From: Lactifluus volemus | Lineage: Eukaryota > Basidiomycota > Agaricomycetes > Russulales > Russulaceae | Direction: 5' to 3' | Assembly: GCA_022376515.1 (NCBI GenBank) | Contig: WTXI01000294.1 | Location: forward strand, 1-44,816 | Length of the DNA: 44,816 bases | In this document: one piece after another, positions 11,032 to 22,600 of the stretch | Position numbering within the stretch: the first letter of the stretch is position 1 | How the letters are laid out: every line of letters begins with the position of its first letter | Program-made: the position numbers and the translations under genes | Notes under the pieces: generated by a model | Told to the model about the DNA's origin: nothing | Database searches by the model: none | The model's input: only the letters and a program-made list of their open reading frames with translations

Positions 11032-12295
11032 AGGTTGAACCATGGCTCGAGCATGTAATTGAGACTTGGAAGGGTGAAAAACTGATAATTATTTGGGTCC
11101 TACGGTTCGTAGTTTATATGTCAAGAACAAGGCCGTCATGCGTTGATAATTCATGTTCGGTATTTACCGGCTTCGCGGCTGATGTTGTCCACAACATTAT
11201 GTTATTTCTATTTTTTAGTCCGTTGTTTCATGCCTTCATGTTTGAATCTGCTGTTTTTTTCTAGGCCTCCGTCAAACGTGTCCACTGTAATACGAAGTAC
11301 TAGTATTTATTATAATGAGCGTTGGTGCATTCGTCCGAAAGGACTCCCGAGCCAACTTATTGCTACAAATTGCTACTTCTATGTGGGTCCAGTCGTGCAA
11401 GCGTGAGTCAGGTACATGAAATCGTCGTTTTGCCCCCGGGCCCGTTTTCCGCCATCGTAGTACTGCAGCTCAAGATACATGCACTCTAGGTCTTGAGCGT
11501 ATCAAGACTCATCAAAATACCTGTTAAAAGCGAGGTCGTTGGTCTCGAAAGTATTCCTGGCTCGAGTTGACGTCGATCTACGTGAATCCTCTTCCAGACC
11601 GGCCCAGGGGACTCGGATTTCGGATCAGTCAGCATCCTCCTACAAATGGCATGGGGATCGGTGGATACGCATTGCTCGTGAAGCTACGACAGATGGGTGC
11701 CTTCTAGCAGGTGATCGGAGACCATGGCGAGCCGCGAGCATCGCTGGAATAAGTTTTGGGGATACCAGTCATACTACTACTAAGTTAGTAGAATAGTATG
11801 TCCAGTATACTAGTGCGGTATATCTTATATTTTTTTCTGTGACCACTGGGAGCTGCGGGGACGTCCAGAAGTGTCACCGGAAACATACCAAACCAGGATT
11901 CGGGACATTGAGTGTGCTGTACTAATGGGGGACCTCCCCTTCTGATCATCCAAATTTCTCGTCCATTTCTTACTCAATCAGCACAAGATTCAGCCTACAG
12001 TATCTAGTACCCATGTGTGACCATATTCCATACATCTGTTTCTGGTAGAAATCGTAGCGTGTGGCGAAATAAAAAAAAACAGTGTATTTGTCACGCCTGC
12101 CTGTGTCGGAGTTTACAATATTTCCAAAATGGCACGCTTAGCGTTCGCAACAGCCAATCGAATATGACGTGTATCCATAGCGTGACTGATCAGAAAGGGC
12201 GTTAGTACTGTACAGTAGCAACCGGGTTGACGTTCCGGATAAAGTTCATCGCCCGCACCGGGCCCATTTGACTGAGGCTACCGTGACTCACCTCC
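11032..12295. other. intergenic, no supported gene
   Basis: No gene was recognised. The last ~100 bp before 12300 would act as the promoter of copy E and share little with the sequence upstream of copy A. Confidence 0.5.
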
Positions 12296-14296
12296 TGACA
12301 TGTCTAATTACCTTCCGAATCCCCTTTCTCTCTCCCTTAATGGAGGGAAAGGCCAAGGTCCCCCAACTGGTGAGTCCCAAAACACTGTGTCCCTTATCCG
12401 TTCACAATCGGGCGAATCAATAGGGCCCACTAGAAATGGACCATACTCGCCTATTTGTGTCCTTAATGACGACGTGCTTCTCAACATATTTGATGTCTAT
12501 CGACTAGCTGACCCGGACGAATATCAAGATAACAGTAGAATCTATTGGCTCCGCCAACGTTGGTGGTACAAACTGGCACATGTATGTCGATTGTGGAGGA
12601 ATCTCATTCTCGTATCCCCATCTCGGCTCGACCTCCATCTCCTCTGCACGTATGGAGTGCATGTCGCGGACATGCTGGCTCATTCACCGCCCCTCCCACT
12701 CGCCATCTATTATCACGGTAACCAGGTTGGTAGGAAGTTAACCGCAGAGGATGAATCCAGTATACTGCTCGCACTCTCTCACCGTAATCGCGTGCGTCGG
12801 ATTTCCTTTATTTTTCCAACTTCAGAGTTGAGCAAGTTCGCTATGGCGATGGATGGCCAATATCCGATTCTGGAGCGCTTTTTTATCGGCCCTCTGGTCA
12901 ATCTACAACACTCGGACGTCTTCGTTCCTCCGGGGTTTCAGGCACCCAATCTACGGCACCTTGAACTCCAGATGGCCGCCTTCCTTCCAATTGGATTTCA
13001 TTCACCCACAACCACTGCGGGAATCGTTACACTCAAGCTTACAAAGACCCCAGAGTCCGGCTATTCCCGCCCCAGTCAATTACTTACTCGGCTCTCAGCT
13101 ATGCACCACCTGGAGAGGCTCGAGATCAACTATTCTTACCCTTTCGAAAACTATGATGTGGAGAGAGATGTGGCCCATATGCCAAATGTGACTCTCAGCA
13201 ACCTACACTCGTTTGTATTCAAAGGTCAGACAACATACTTGGGGGGCCTTGTTTCTCGGATCAGCGCCCCTTCCCTCCGCATCTTCAACGCCTATTCCAA
13301 CTCGCTCATCGATACGTTCACCAGTTCACACCTCTTGCGGTTCATGCAAACATCTGAGAATTTCAGTTTCAACGCTGTCAAGCTCATTTTCAATTTCAGT
13401 CGGGGACTCAGCTTCAAGGCGATATCTTCGAGGACAATCACCCTTCTGCAGTTGCAAATGAGTGACGGACCCCCTCTTGGGCAGGTAGCGTCCGCATTGC
13501 AAATCATCGACCCCATCTCGCCCTTACTCTCCTCCGTGAAGCACGTCGTGCTCGACGAGAAGATCATTTACGGAGACCAGTGGTATCTATACTCACCCAT
13601 GGAGACCGACCGAACCAAGTGGCGCAAGCTTCTTAAATTGTTCAACAATGCGAAGACTCTTTGTGTGCGAGACAGGCTCGTCACTGAAATCTCTCGTTCC
13701 CTACAATATGACGATGGAGACATGCCACCAGGGGTCCTTCCTAACCTGCAGAAGCTTCGATATTCTGGAGGATGCCATGCTCGGGACGTATTTTCAACAT
13801 TTATCAATGAACGACAGGTAGCAGGCCACCCTGTTCACCAAATCATGGTCTGTAATGATGATTCTGTGTTTATTCGACCAAAGTGGATGTGAGCCAGGCA
13901 TTATAGGAGCACAGCAGTGCCTAAATTGACTGTGATATCCACGACATGGAATCTTCCGTTTGCTCATACCCGGCCGGTATACCTAAACACCTTATCACAG
14001 ACCCCTTCGTTTCCACACCATCTCATACCTTCCAGTTTCACCAACGGTGGCTTTCACTATACCTCCCGTCCCTTCTTTCCATGATTCCAAGATTACGAAC
14101 AGTCACAGTATGCTCAACGTCAGAATTTAGACCATTTTAACATAGACAATTGGTTGCGCTCTCACCACCCGCTCTTTATTCGTTCGCATTTTGAGCTAGC
14201 CCCCTGGGATATAGTATTTTTAGGCTCGCTGGTTCGGCCACCTCTCTTTTACTTGAGCATAAGTACCCCTACCACTACATGACACTTTGCCTCGGC
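12296..14296 (+). repeat. segmental duplication unit 2 (partner 25-2012)
   Basis: This unit covers copy E and ~400 bp of 3' flank, matching unit 1 until CACTTTGCCT near 14290. Confidence 0.8.
12300..13892 (+). CDS. F-box/LRR-like protein, copy E (intact, two exons)
   Basis: Exons 12300-12369 and 12424-13892 flank a 54-nt GTGAGT...CAATAG intron; the spliced product is 512 residues. The intron length is a multiple of three and has no stop, so an unspliced transcript would encode a 530-residue form with 18 extra residues. The F-box-like domain (NDDVLLNIFDVYR then KLAHVCRLWRNLIL) is followed by leucine-rich segments (APNLRHLELQMAAF, MHHLERLEINYSYPF, APSLRIFNAYSN) and ends with the family signature FINERQVAGHPV and RPKWM. 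It is the intact sister of copy A. Likely an SCF ubiquitin-ligase specificity subunit; the substrate is not predictable. Confidence 0.88.
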   Translation: MSNYLPNPLSLSLNGGKGQGPPTGESQNTVSLIRSQSGESIGPTRNGPYSPICVLNDDVLLNIFDVYRLADPDEYQDNSRIYWLRQRWWYKLAHVCRLWRNLILVSPSRLDLHLLCTYGVHVADMLAHSPPLPLAIYYHGNQVGRKLTAEDESSILLALSHRNRVRRISFIFPTSELSKFAMAMDGQYPILERFFIGPLVNLQHSDVFVPPGFQAPNLRHLELQMAAFLPIGFHSPTTTAGIVTLKLTKTPESGYSRPSQLLTRLSAMHHLERLEINYSYPFENYDVERDVAHMPNVTLSNLHSFVFKGQTTYLGGLVSRISAPSLRIFNAYSNSLIDTFTSSHLLRFMQTSENFSFNAVKLIFNFSRGLSFKAISSRTITLLQLQMSDGPPLGQVASALQIIDPISPLLSSVKHVVLDEKIIYGDQWYLYSPMETDRTKWRKLLKLFNNAKTLCVRDRLVTEISRSLQYDDGDMPPGVLPNLQKLRYSGGCHARDVFSTFINERQVAGHPVHQIMVCNDDSVFIRPKWM

Positions 14297-14762
14297 CGCA
14301 CAATATCGGCGGTTTCCTCGCATCTTAGGCAAGGCGTGACCACCGTTCAAGATCGCCACCTCCGCCGAACGATCAAGGCGTGGGTACAGCGTTCGTGCGA
14401 GGGCGAGATGGACCGCGAGGTGCGTGCCGTTGTCAGCACTAACAGTGTGTGTGTGAAAGTTTCACCCCAAGTGGCACATAACTTGTTGGAGGTCAGAATC
14501 CATCTCGATCTACGCTCCTCGTCCAGTGGAGAGGTTGAGATTAGATGAAGTCGAGATGTCCAAATCGGGACAAACCTGCTCAAAGTCGAGGGTCATCGCT
14601 CTGCTCTGGGGACGGTCCGTCTATATCATCGAATTCTTACTCAGTTCTGGCGAGGGCCTAGGTGCACTTGCCTCATTAATAATTCGTGTTCAACCAGCCT
14701 GGTACTCAGGCTTACTGCGCAGACGATGTTGGACCCACTAGCAACATGGGGCCTTTACCTGC
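14297..14762. other. intergenic, no supported gene
   Basis: No recognisable coding sequence or repeat was found other than the shared fragment that follows. Confidence 0.4.
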
Positions 14763-14877
14763 CTACCATCACGAATTCACGATCTGCCTAGGCTACCTCG
14801 TGGGGCGCATATTGTGTCCGTGTATTCATCGATCTTTGCTGGAATCGTCGAGTCGAGAGTCACGTGAGGTAGGAAAG
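14763..14877 (+). repeat. shared ~110-bp fragment (partner 6089-6201)
   Basis: It matches 6089-6201 from CACGAATTCACGATC to GTCACGTGAGGTAG. It is followed immediately by the 3' part of an F-box copy. Confidence 0.75.
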
Positions 14878-14880
14878 TAA

Positions 14881-15110
14881 CTCCGTTCAGCAACGCGAAG
14901 ACTCTTTGTGTGCAAGACGGGCTCGTCACAGAAATCCCTTGTTGCCTCCAACCTGACGATAGAGAAGTGCGACTAGGGGCCGTTCCTAACTTGAAGGAGT
15001 TTGAATATGCTGGAGGACGCGCATTCACTGATGAGCGACAGGTAGCTGGCCACCCGGTTAACTTGACTGTAGTCGATCAAGGGGCGATTTTTCGATCGGG
15101 GTGGTTGTGA
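14881..15110 (+). pseudogene. F-box-like 3' fragment, copy F
   Basis: About 75 codons of the C-terminus of a copy C-like gene remain: FSNAKTLCVQDGLVTEI, LKEFEYAGG, FTDERQVAGHPVNLTVVDQG, ending GWL and a stop. A short deletion removes the DARDAFTA segment in frame. The 3' flank continues to match that of copy C up to about 15475. There is no 5' portion, so this is a duplication remnant. Confidence 0.8.
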
Positions 15111-15580
15111 TTCAGGGGATATGAGGAACATAGTAGTGGGTGCCCAGAATCGGGCGTGATTTTCACGAGACGGAACGTTTTTCATCTAATCGTATCCCAC
15201 TGGCTTCGCACAAACCTGAGTAATGATGATTAATGTCGCAATTTAGGCCGTTTTAACAGAGATAATTCGTTGGAGTAGTCCAGAACAAGTTGGCCCTCGG
15301 CGATGCTTCGCCTGCAGTGTGACATTCTGTAGTACACACTCTCCACTCCGAACACTGGCTTGTGCAAAAAAACAAAGACTCGGAATGTTCAAATGTTAGA
15401 ATCATCATGATGATGTACGTTATTTAACATTGGGATCCAAAGTAGTAGATTTGCGCAACTTCCTACTGGCATGGATCCCGGATGTGGCCGGAATCTTGCT
15501 AAAGGTGATACACTGGGAACTGCGAATGGAACGCCAATGTGAATACGGCAGAGACATTGCTTGCGACGCTGTAAGGGCCT

Positions 15581-15760
15581 TTGAAAAGTCTATCTTCTGA
15601 GAACTTCGATTTCAACCACGACTTCAAGGAAGACTCTCCTCTTCGAAGAAGATCTCCTTCTGGGAGCCTTGAAGTTGCATATCGTCTGCAGACTCCGACC
15701 CATTGTCCTGAAGCGTTGCAAATCCTTGGTACATTTTCACACGAACTCTGTTCCCCGAGT
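15581..15760 (+). pseudogene. faint F-box-like internal relic
   Basis: SSENFDFNHDF and, after a gap, ALQILGTFSHELCS resemble the TSENFSFNAVKL and ALQIIGSFSPLLS segments of copies A and E in the right order. Everything else is unalignable. This is a very degraded piece of the same family. Confidence 0.45.
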
Positions 15761-16100
15761 GAACGCCTCAAACCGCGAAGCCAAGCCATCAGAGAGACCA
15801 ATGAGACTGAGGAAGACATAAAAAAAACAGCGCCTTGGTAGGATAACCGTGGCTCAAGCACCAAGAAATTGTGAAATTTGACAGAGTCACTAGCGACGCC
15901 TAGCCGATTCCTAGTTTGAATCTGAATTTTTAGGTGAGGTGAGATCGTGCTGATCGTGAGAAATGTTGGGGAAATCGAATCAGGCACGAAGAGGAGCTGA
16001 CAGCCGAGAACGGCGTGCAGCGTGCACTGGGACCCTGAGACGGGATTGCCAACGCCCGCGGCTCCCTGAGGGCCCGCTGGCGTGGACAACGCCTGCTCCT

Positions 16101-16416
16101 TGTTGGGGGCGGGCGCCCACAGCCGCCCATTACGATACCATTCACTTTCTACAGACAAATTCCCTTTTACCTTAGCATAGTTAGTTCACCCGAGCACATG
16201 GCAATGCCCCGCCTCGTGCACACTAAGATCGAGCGGCCGTCTTGGCACTAAATCCATTCAGTCCGTAGCATACACACTAGACTAGTTAAATACCAAAATA
16301 CGAGACTGGGGGATTAAGGACGCGTCCCACATTCTTTTTGCTCTGCGCCGCCTCTCCCGCTCGTTCCGCTCCCGCGCGCGTGTTCATTCTCCGCGTCTTC
16401 ACTCTCGTTTTCGACA
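16101..16416 (+). repeat. Ty1/copia 5' LTR (putative)
   Basis: The interval begins TGTTGGGGGC and ends CGACA directly before a primer-binding site. A TTAAATA promoter-like string sits near 16285. No second copy is in the window, so the boundaries rest on the TG...CA ends and the adjacent primer site. Confidence 0.5.
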
Positions 16417-16419
16417 CCA

Positions 16420-16431
16420 GGTTATGGGCCC
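16420..16431 (+). promoter_or_regulatory. copia primer-binding site, half-tRNA type
   Basis: GGTTATGGGCCC differs by one base from GGTTATGAGCCC, the complement of the anticodon stem-loop of initiator tRNA-Met. Copia-type elements prime from an internally cleaved initiator tRNA, which fits this position just after the LTR. Confidence 0.55.
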
Positions 16432-16502
16432 TGGAGTTGCATTCTAAAAATCAGTACGAGATTACACAAAAGTCAAAAACACTCACACTCCTTTTCTTCA
16501 CA

Positions 16503-17199
16503 ATGGTTGAAGTCCACAGTTCAAAAATCACTCAGCTTGCAGCAGATGGATCCAACTGGGAAAACTACAGAGACAGGATGATCCTGATAGTCAAATCCCA
16601 CAAATGGAAAGACCACCTAACGAACACATCACCGACGAAGCGATACATCGACGGCGGCACCATCAGCGGCGCGACGCCGGACGAACGGTGGGAGGATGAC
16701 GAGGCCGCGCTCATGAACTTGATCGCGTCGTCAATCCCCGACTCGGCCTTCAACAAAATAAAAGATAAATCGAATGCGAAGGAGGCGTGGGAGGCACTAA
16801 AAGAGCTCCACGAGAAACGATCGCCGATGGTCGCGATCGAGCTCCGATGGCGCATCGGCAACATCAGGTGCGGAGACGACGAGAACCTCCGCACACACCT
16901 CGAAAATCTGCAAGTAATGAAAGAAAAATTGGCCTCTCTGGGAAGTAATATCCCAGAACTAGAGTTTGCTTACATTCTGCTCCGATCCCTTCCCCCTTCG
17001 TACCAGGGCATAATCAGCGCCATAAATGCGTCAGCCGACTTCGCAAAGGCGACCATCACGCCCGCGAGCGTAACCCGACTCGCGCTGGACGAGTACGACC
17101 GCCTCCAAGGCGACAAGCCGAAATCGGACGCGGACGAAGCGTTCGGCGCGTCCTCTCAAGCGCGGAAACCCGGACGAAGGGGAAAACGATCCGACATCG
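16503..17199 (+). pseudogene. Ty1/copia Gag, 3'-truncated
   Basis: The ATG at 16503 opens MVEVHSSKITQLAADGSNWE, typical of the copia-type Gag (UBN2-like) N-terminus. Further hallmarks are WEALKELHEKRS, MKEKLASLGSNI and FAYILLRSLPPSYQ in the expected order over about 230 residues. The frame runs straight into the LTR of the minus-strand chromovirus at 17200, so the zinc knuckle and all of Pol are missing. Gag would form the virus-like particle of the retrotransposon. The remaining sequence has no internal stop, so the truncation is recent. Confidence 0.85.
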
Positions 17200-18133
17200 T
17201 GTCACGGTTCGCAGGGACTGTGGCTCGAAGTGAGCGTCGTTCTGGTTGGCTATTTGCTGTGGCGAGTCGGACAAGACTAGCAACACCAAATAGTCGATTC
17301 TAGCACACGCAGACAAGGTCCTAGAGGAGTAGACTTGACTGTGCGAACTCTCGGTGTTCGTATCGCGTGAGGCGGTTAAGACGGGCCGGCGCACGCGATG
17401 GTCGGAGTTACCGTTCCTAAAGAGGATAGACGGTGGCAGATGGATGAATGACGATGTGTAGGTTCAACCGCAACACGGGCGCGAGTGTATTGGAACGCAA
17501 GAGATGCTCGCCTTCCAAGGACACTCGTGAGAGGTTGAACTAAGGTTCGAGGGCGGACGCGGGGTGAGAAGTGGGGACTACTTCTCACAGCGCGTTCGTA
17601 TTAGGGTTCAGGCGTCTGGGGACTTGTTCCAAGGAAATGGAACAAATTCACAGATGTCTGATCGTGGCGCGAAGTACCTGGATCAAGGTACGAAGAGGGG
17701 ATTCACAAGAAGAGAGGAGGAAGATGCGATGCGGGTGTGAGCAGGAGACAATGAACTGCGATTCTAGACGAAGCTGAAGCTGGGGCTTTAGCTCGTCTAC
17801 AGGGCCCTATTTATGCGTACAGAGGGCCAGCCAACTATCCTACAAAGGTCACAGTACAGTAGCGAAGTCAAGACTATTGACTAAGGACCTGAGTCAGTTC
17901 TGATGACTCAAGAACTGACTCAGTGCGTCTGACTCAAGGTCTGAGTCAAGAACGCTGACTCAAGATTTGAGTCATGATCCCTGAGTCAAATACACGTCAA
18001 AACGGCGACGCACAGCCCCTAGAAGCGGAACAGAAGGGGCTGGCCAAAGAAAGGGATCCTAGGTCACAACACAAGTCGAAAATCAGACGGAAAACAGTAA
18101 GAAATGGGCTGGGCGGCCCGCATAACCATAACA
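17200..18133 (-). repeat. chromovirus 3' LTR
   Basis: This 934-bp copy is about 98% identical to 24708-25638. Differences include several single-base changes in short homopolymers. Confidence 0.9.
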
Positions 18134-18170
18134 GTACCCTCTCTCCTAGGCGCATGTACCACCATGCGCC

Positions 18171-19069
18171 TTAGCCACCCCTGTCCATGGACTCCCAGTC
18201 AATGTCATCCCAAAGCGCCTCACCTGCGTCGACGTCATCTGCGTCATACTCATCCCAAAGATGAGTAACAGGCCGCAACTCCGTGGCCTTGACAGGACAG
18301 TTCCTCCCATAGTACTGGTGGTCAGGGAAGACCCGGCACCTATAGACAGTGCAACGCGTATGGGGGTGGTGACAGTCATGGGAGTAGTGCCCTCTCTTCT
18401 GGCAATAGAGGCACTCCCTCCACAAAGGACAGTTCTCGTACTTGTGGTCCACCCCGTCCTTGTTGCACTTGCCGCAATAATATGACTTCTTCCCCCTCCT
18501 CTTGCGCTTGCCAGTGATTCTCAGAGGGCTGACTCCGGAATCACCACCAGACGGCCCCCCATGCGACGAAGACGCGACGACGAGTGAACGTAGGCCGTCC
18601 CCATCTGCTGCACGTATCCCCTGGAGTTGATGAGCACGGTCACCTGTAGAAGGTTGGGCCCAGCTGAAGACCTTCCAGGGATCGTGAGGGGATTCGGATC
18701 GCAGCGCGTGGGGGTCTCCAGTGACATGACTTCTGGCTGGAACCTCATGTCCGCTGCTAGCGTCTCCAGGGCTTCCTGGATAGGCGAGAGTTGGGGAGGC
18801 GGTGTCGGTCTTGGGAGAGGAGACAGGGTCCTTGGATGGTACGAGGGCTGCGGCGAGGCTCTTGGCGAGGCGAGCGGGTGGTCCTCCTGTACGGTGGAGG
18901 TGCGGATCTGGGCTGGTTCTGCTGGGGTGTCCTCGGCAAGGGACGCCTCTGAGAAGGACCACTCTCCCCCCTCACAGACCGCGAGGGAGTTGAACGACGA
19001 GTCGAGGAGTTGGAGGTAGTCATCCTCCGAGTTGGGGTACTGGAACGCAAGTTGTAGGGCATTACTCAT
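18171..19069 (-). CDS. chromovirus accessory ORF with cysteine/histidine zinc fingers
   Basis: Downstream of the chromodomain a frame starts at 19069 (MSNALQLAFQ) and is proline-rich, ending GGRLVVIPESAL at 18521. The -1 frame continues through KRKRRGKKSYYCGKCNKDG, CPLWRECLYCQKRGHYSHDC and CRVFPDHQYYGRNC to an acidic tail (WDDIDWESMD) ending at 18171. The plus-strand chromovirus has the same two parts in the same -1 relationship. A G6 run in ATGGGGGGC at the junction could be a slip site or simply an indel. The cysteine pattern suggests nucleic-acid binding; the function is unknown and I know no named family. Confidence 0.6.
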
Positions 19070-19125
19070 GGAGGAGGAGGTAGTGGGGGTAGTGATGGTT
19101 CGGATTCGTCTTTTTCTCTTTGCCT

Positions 19126-22100
19126 TTATCCTCCCTCCCCCATCGCATTGGGGTTGCGCTGATAGAACTCCTTAATGAGCTCCGGAGCCTTCACATTGCC
19201 AGCGGGTTCCCAACTATCATGAGCGGGTGAATATCCCTTCCAACGAAGGAGATATTCAAGCTTCTCTGCCTCCCTTTTTGCGCGCATCAATGATTTGCTC
19301 CACCTCATATTCTGGTTCGCCTTCCATCAGATCAGGTGGTGGTTCCATGAAGTTGCGCCCATGCTCCTCCGTCTCCTTGTAAGGTGTTAACAAGGACGCA
19401 TGGAAGACATTGTGAATGCGCCAGTGTGGGGGAAGCTGAAGGCAGTACACCACAGGGGAAATGACGTCAATGATGGGGAATGGACCATATCTCTTTGGTC
19501 CCAACTTTGCGGACGGATATATTGTCTTTAGGTTTGTTCCCTCCAACAATACTTGTTGTCCTTTTTCGAACGGGTAGAAGTGTCTTTGGCCCTTCTTTCT
19601 CTGGCGCCTTTTTAGCCACAGTTCCTGTGCTTTTCTGATAGCATCCTGGGCGCGCTCCCTAGCCTCCTTAAGCCACATCTGCCTTTGATGTAATGCAGGG
19701 ATGTTTGTGCTTTTTCCGGAGGGATGGATGATTGGGTTTGCGCCCCACAAGAGCTCACAGGGAGCCTTCCCTGTGCTCGCATTTGGCCAGGAGTTGTGAA
19801 CAAATTGGGCAAGAGGAAGAAGGTTTGCCCAGTCGTCTTGTTGGCTGCTTCCATAGATCCGCAAATACTGCTCCACCCACTGATTAGCGCGTTCTGATTG
19901 TCCATCAGTCTGCGGATGATAAGCAGAGCTGATGTTCTGTGTGATTCCTAGCAGTTCACACATCTGGCGGGTGAAGTGTGCAGTAAAACGGGGATCTCTG
20001 TCCGAGATGACGTGGTGGGGGCAGCCAAAGAGAGGGAAGATGTGTTCCACATAGAGCCGGGCCACTTCTTCTGCGTCAATTGTCTTCTGACAGGGCAAGA
20101 AGAAGGCTGCCTTCGAGCAATCGTGGTCCACTACTGTGAGGATGAGTCGTACCCTTTGAGACTGGGAGATCGGTGATGAGGTCAAGGGAAATGGTCTGGA
20201 AAGGGATTGCCTTCGGTTCAACAGTGATCGGCATCAACGGTGGTTTGGGTTTCACAGTATTGGGTTTCGTCATTTGGCAAGTTGCACACCCTTGACGTAG
20301 TTCTGGACGAACTGTCGCATCGTCGGCCACCAGTAGTCTTCAGACACCTTCTGAAGCGTCGTGGCATGCCTGGGTGCCCAGCCAAGGAGTGGTCATGGTA
20401 TTCATGTAGGATCTGTCGCTTCAGATCTCCGGTCTGCACCACAGGTCTCCTGGTGCACCCAGTGGTGATTCACTGAATGAGTGGGTAGGAGCGGTGCAGC
20501 TCGTGAAGTAGTTCGGTGTGCGTGCTTGCCAATCCCAAACCTGCTGCTCAGTCCAGTGACCTCCACTGCCCGCGCAAAGAGTTTGTCAGGAGGACAAGGG
20601 TGTCTTCGTTATCGTGTTTCCCTTCGTCCACTCCTGGTGGTCTGGACAGCGCGTCAGCCTTGTTCAGCTTGCCTGGGCGGTGCACCAGCTTGTAATTGTA
20701 GTCTGCAAGGTCACTAAGGTACCTTGCCACGCGTCGGTTGATTCTCTGGGGTTGCCGGTAGTATCGAAGATTATTATGATCGGTGTGCACAATGGCAGTG
20801 AAGGGAGAGGAGAGGAACAAGTGTCTCCATCGTCGCAGACCCCGAATTACCGCCAAGAGCTCTCTTCATGGATGTCATACCCTCTCTCAGCTTCGTTCAA
20901 TGTCTGGGAGTGGTAGCCCACTGGACAGAGCCTCTGTTTGTCATTTCGTTGGTAGAGGATAGGCCCCAGTGGCATACTGGGACGCGTCCACCTCCATCTC
21001 GAAGGGGCGGTCATAGTCAGGTCTTTGGAGGACAGGATCGGACTCTATGATCTGGAGGAGCGCATCCAAGGCCTTGGTGCACTCATCCGTCCACTTGAAT
21101 GGTCGTCCCTTTTCAGTAAAGCAGTGAGTGGGCCGCAAGATGTGCAAAGTGGGGAATGAATGGTCTCTGGTACCCCAAAACGCCAAGCGTGCTCCGGACC
21201 TCCTTTACTGAAGACAAGGTTCGAGGCCATTGAGATAGTCCTTTCCTCTTGTAGGATCGATGCGGATAGTCCCATGTTCCACGCGGATGCCAAGGTAGTC
21301 AATGCTGGTCTGCTCAAACTTGCACTTCGACAGTTTGAGGAAGAAGGATTCTTGGCGGAACATCTCGAGGATTTCTCGGACTATCTCCTGTGTTCCTCCA
21401 CATCTCCCCCTGTGGCCACCAAGACATCGTCCATGTACACAAACACCTTCCCGGGTAGCGGTTCATGATCTTAGCGAAGACCCGATCCATGCAGCGCTGA
21501 AAGGTGGCGGAGAGTTCTGGAGGCCGAAGAGCATCACCTTTGGTTGGTACAGGCCAAAGGGAGTCTTAAACGCGGCCTTCCATCGATCCTCAGGGCGAAT
21601 CTGGATGTTATGATAGCCCCAACGAATGTCTAGTGCCGTGAAGAGGGTGCGTCCATGCAGCGCTTCCAGAATTTGCTCGATGCGAGGGATGGGGTACACA
21701 TCTCGAATCGTCCAACTGTTCACTTCCCTATAGTCCTGGATGGGTCGAAGACTCCCATCTCTTTTCTTTATAAAGAACCAAGGGGTTGACCAAGGAGAGT
21801 TGGACTTTTCGATGAATCCCCACTGCTCATTCTCTTTCAAGAACTTCTGGGTCGCTTCTTTCTCCTCCCTCGTGAGGGCATAGACCTTACAATTGATGGT
21901 AGCTGGGGCGTCCTCCTTCAAGACAATGGCATGATCCTCTGGTCGTGAAGGTGGGAAGCGATGGGATTTTCTTCGTCAAAGACGTCCGCATAGTCCCGGT
22001 ATTGGGGTGGTAGCACCTCGGCTTTTCCCCACTGGCTACCTGCTCTTGGTGCGCCTTTATGGCCCATTCCTGGGCCACATTGGTGCGATCAATGCGTGCT

Positions 22101-22600
22101 GGTTCCTTCTCCCTGTCCTTGTATATCTGACGAGGGCGCTGAAACTTCCTCCACTTGGTTTCGATCCGTACTCCTCCGTTCTGCACTTCCCCCTTGGTCC
22201 AATCGATGCGAGGATTGAACTCTGAGAGCCAGGGGTGCCCAAGAGTACACGATCTTGCCAAGATTGGTGACATAGAACCGCTGGAGAGTTCTTTGTCTCC
22301 TACGACACAGCGAAGAACACAATACTCCGTGAGTGTCCCAGCTTGGTTCTGGGTTCCATCCACATTGTAGACGTAGCGGGGGTGAGGGAGTTTATGAGTG
22401 CTGAGTCCCCATCGGCGGACTGTGCGCTGATCAAGGAAGTTTTCCGTGGCTCCACTGTCGACTAAGGCGACATCTGCGACCGTTTTGTGGACATTTGAAA
22501 ACGAAATGGGCAAATTCAAAGCATTGGCATTGGCATAGCTAATGTACATTCGTTTCAGTCCTAAGGCTCGTACCCAGGTCGCGCGGCACGAGCTCTTCAA
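19126..22600 (-). pseudogene. chromovirus Pol (PR-RT-RNase H-IN-chromodomain), frameshifted
   Basis: Reading from 22600 downward, a retropepsin motif (VALVDSGATENFLD) comes first. Reverse transcriptase follows (PWFFIKKRDGSLRPIQDYRE; the YMDD box is at 21426-21437), then RNase H (VDASQYATGA, IVHTDHNNLRYY). The integrase zinc-binding segment (HEYHDHSLAGHPGM) and DDE core (VVDHDCSKAAF, VISDRDPRF, DGQSERANQ) are followed by the GPKRYGPF box and a chromodomain (YLLRWKGYSPAHDSWEP). The parts lie in different frames, with breaks near 21460, 21180, 20900, 20220 and 19280. Most breaks fall in short homopolymers, so assembly error must be considered alongside decay. Pol begins in the -1 frame relative to Gag at a T5 run near 22600. 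Confidence 0.85.

Noticed and set aside
14279..14600. Open frames on both strands after copy E
   Set aside because: No family similarity and arginine/serine-rich bias on both strands, typical of chance frames.
15499..16158. A 219-codon minus-strand frame
   Set aside because: It overlaps an F-box relic and the copia LTR on the other strand and resembles no known protein.
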